Source of the DNA: Shinella sumterensis
GTDB taxonomy: Bacteria; Pseudomonadota; Alphaproteobacteria; Rhizobiales; Rhizobiaceae
Reading direction: 5' to 3'
Assembly (NCBI RefSeq): GCF_004514425.2
Contig: NZ_MYFN02000001.1
Span: 248,001-312,000, forward strand
Length of the DNA: 64,000 bases
The notes under the pieces are model-generated. The model ran no database searches. It worked only from the letters and a program-made list of their open reading frames with translations, and was not told where the DNA came from. The number at the start of each line of letters is the position of its first letter. Position 1 is the first letter of the stretch. Of the stretch, positions 62,507-64,000 are shown one piece after another. The translations under genes were made by a program, and so were the position numbers.

Positions 62507-63985
62507 TCAAGGCAGGCTTGCGGCCGATGCGGCACGCGGCCGGCGCACCAGATCCAGCAGCTTCCGCAGCAGCGGCCGTTCGGTAAGAACGGTGAGAACA
62601 GCGTAGATCGCACCGCCGAACAGGATGCCGATGCCGACCTGTAGCGCGGGGTGGAACTGCGCGGCGAGATAGTGCTCGAGCGCGTAACGCACCGCAAGCG
62701 CCATCAGTGCGGCGGTGAGCATCGGACGGATGGATTGGTAGAAGCCGGAGAGGACAGGCGTTTCGTCGACCCGGAACACGACCCACGAATAGCCGACGAG
62801 CACCGCCGCGTTGACGAGGCAAAGGGCGACCATCGCCTCGATGAGCGTGCCATTGTAAGCGCCATAGGCGACGGCGGCTGTCGTTGCCGCCGCGCGCCCC
62901 ACCGCCCACCAGAACAGCGCACTCCCGTGGCCCGAACCCTTCAGGTAAGGAATGAAGGTGCTGCAGGGCGTCAGCAGTCCCTTGGAAAGGGCCAATAGCC
63001 CGAGCACGGGCCAGGCGGCGGCCCATTGCGCACCGAACAGCAGCAGCATGGCCGGCTCGGCGACCGCCCAAAGGCCGAACATCATCGGCGCGAGCAGCAG
63101 GGTCGTGACCTGTGTGCTCAGCATCAGCGCCTGCGAGCGGCGTTGGCGGTCGTGCATCATTGCGCTGAAGGCGGGAAAGAGGACGCCCATCACGCCTGAC
63201 AGAACAACCTGATTGGGGATGCTGGAAAAGCGGTTGGCGGCGGAATAGGCGCCGGCATCGGCAAGGCCGAGGAAGCGCGATATCACCACCATCGGGGACT
63301 GGAAAGTGACGAAATTTGCAAGTTCCGAGCCCATCAGGCCGAGGCTGAACCGGGTCAGCCGCACGACGCTTGAGAGGCGGAACTGCAGACGCGGCAGATA
63401 GCGCGAAACGAGGAAGAGGCCGACGAGCCGAATCACTCCGGCAACGAAAAGCTGGGCAACGAGCGCGAAGACGCCGAAACCGGAGAGCGCAAGGATCACC
63501 GCGGCGACGGCCGCAATCGATTCGGAAATCATGCTCCACAGCGCATCCCGGCTGAACTGCATGCGGCGGGCGACCAGTGCATAGGCGACGTCGCCGGCAA
63601 GCTGCAAGGGGATGAGCAGACACATGAGCTTCAACAGCCAGGCCGCATCCGCCGCGCCGAACCAGTCCGCCAGGGGTTCGGCGAAGACATAGAGCCCCGC
63701 CGCCATCAGGAAGGCGAAGCCGAGATTGGCCCAGAAAACCGAATGAACCGTCTCGGATTCTTCCTGTGCCTCAAGGATGAGCGCCGAGGCGAGACCCGCC
63801 CCGCCGATCATCGCCAGGAACTGCACGACGGCCAGCGCGACGGCCACCGCACCGAATTCTTCCGGCGTCAGCAGTCGGGCAAGAATGGGCACAGTGACAA
63901 ATTTAAGCCCGAATGTGCTTGTCTTGGATAAGACGCTCCAGCCGACATTTCGCGTTACCGACTTCGCGTTCACGGACTGGGACAT
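62507..63985 (-). CDS. exoT: Succinoglycan flippase-like polysaccharide transporter (ExoT)
   Basis: A 492-residue inner-membrane protein with about twelve to fourteen hydrophobic segments of the polysaccharide-transporter (MOP) superfamily, starting NVGWSVLSKTSTFGLKFVTV and PILARLLTPEEFGAVAVALA. In S. meliloti ExoT is needed for production of low-molecular-weight succinoglycan and acts as a flippase-like exporter. ATG 63985 has CAGG upstream and lies 16 bases from the window edge, so the upstream neighbour is not seen. Confidence 0.88.
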   Translation of the reverse strand: MSQSVNAKSVTRNVGWSVLSKTSTFGLKFVTVPILARLLTPEEFGAVAVALAVVQFLAMIGGAGLASALILEAQEESETVHSVFWANLGFAFLMAAGLYVFAEPLADWFGAADAAWLLKLMCLLIPLQLAGDVAYALVARRMQFSRDALWSMISESIAAVAAVILALSGFGVFALVAQLFVAGVIRLVGLFLVSRYLPRLQFRLSSVVRLTRFSLGLMGSELANFVTFQSPMVVISRFLGLADAGAYSAANRFSSIPNQVVLSGVMGVLFPAFSAMMHDRQRRSQALMLSTQVTTLLLAPMMFGLWAVAEPAMLLLFGAQWAAAWPVLGLLALSKGLLTPCSTFIPYLKGSGHGSALFWWAVGRAAATTAAVAYGAYNGTLIEAMVALCLVNAAVLVGYSWVVFRVDETPVLSGFYQSIRPMLTAALMALAVRYALEHYLAAQFHPALQVGIGILFGGAIYAVLTVLTERPLLRKLLDLVRRPRAASAASLP

Positions 63986-64000
63986 GGCGGAAACCTGCTT

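Noticed and set aside
1-64000. Mobile elements, CRISPR arrays, tRNA or rRNA genes
   Set aside because: No transposase, integrase, spaced direct repeats or RNA gene signatures were seen; the duplications present are ordinary gene paralogues.

Overview
The window reads as a high-GC alphaproteobacterial chromosome or megaplasmid segment, most likely from Rhizobiaceae (Sinorhizobium/Ensifer, Shinella or a relative). The main reason is the right end (52736-63985, minus strand), which carries exoT, exoH, exoK, exoL, exoA, exoM, exoO, exoN and exoP in the order known for the succinoglycan locus of Sinorhizobium meliloti. The rest is typical rhizobial accessory metabolism: stacked solute transporters, flavoprotein oxidases and local regulators. 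I saw no tRNA, rRNA, CRISPR array, insertion sequence or phage gene.

Layout. 1-859: the end of an unknown gene and an Asp/Glu-racemase-family protein. 917-4368: a LysR regulator divergent from a dimethylglycine/sarcosine-dehydrogenase-like flavoprotein. 4639-11938: a probable organosulfur uptake and oxidation operon (two MetQ-type binding proteins, MetN, MetI, two SfnB/DszC-like flavoenzymes, one DszA-like monooxygenase). 12062-14000: an EamA exporter divergent from a LysR regulator. 14024-16074: a single-domain response regulator and a GGDEF protein with two repeated PAS-like modules. 16218-23751: a tripartite tricarboxylate transporter with two binding proteins (order C-B-A-C) and a DctB/DctD-like two-component system. 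23960-25378: a PPOX-fold protein, a secreted hypothetical protein and a DUF982 protein.

25679-37975 looks like one catabolic regulon. It holds a fumarate-reductase/ketosteroid-dehydrogenase-type flavoprotein, a cobalamin-dependent mutase-like protein, a DUF3830-like protein, a P5C-reductase-like dehydrogenase, an FCD-type GntR regulator, a complete LIV-type ABC transporter and a DAO-family oxidase. Four near-identical palindromic sites (core TGTCTACA or GTGTCGACAC) lie in its four promoter regions.

37994-52410 is a second, parallel system. It holds a WHxH-repeat protein, an SDR, another FCD-type GntR regulator, an AapJQMP-like amino-acid ABC transporter, an acetoin/pyruvate-dehydrogenase-like E1alpha/E1beta/lipoyl-hydrolase set, ProC, a second SDR, a RidA protein, an EamA transporter and a paralogous DAO oxidase. 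Four sites of a different type (core ATTTGTTRTAAC) sit before its divergent promoters. I infer that the two modules import related amino-acid-like or amine compounds and oxidise them through imine, enamine and 2-oxo-acid intermediates. The substrates cannot be read from sequence. The mutase regulon with its operator set, and the parallel second regulon, are the best candidates here for an undescribed system.
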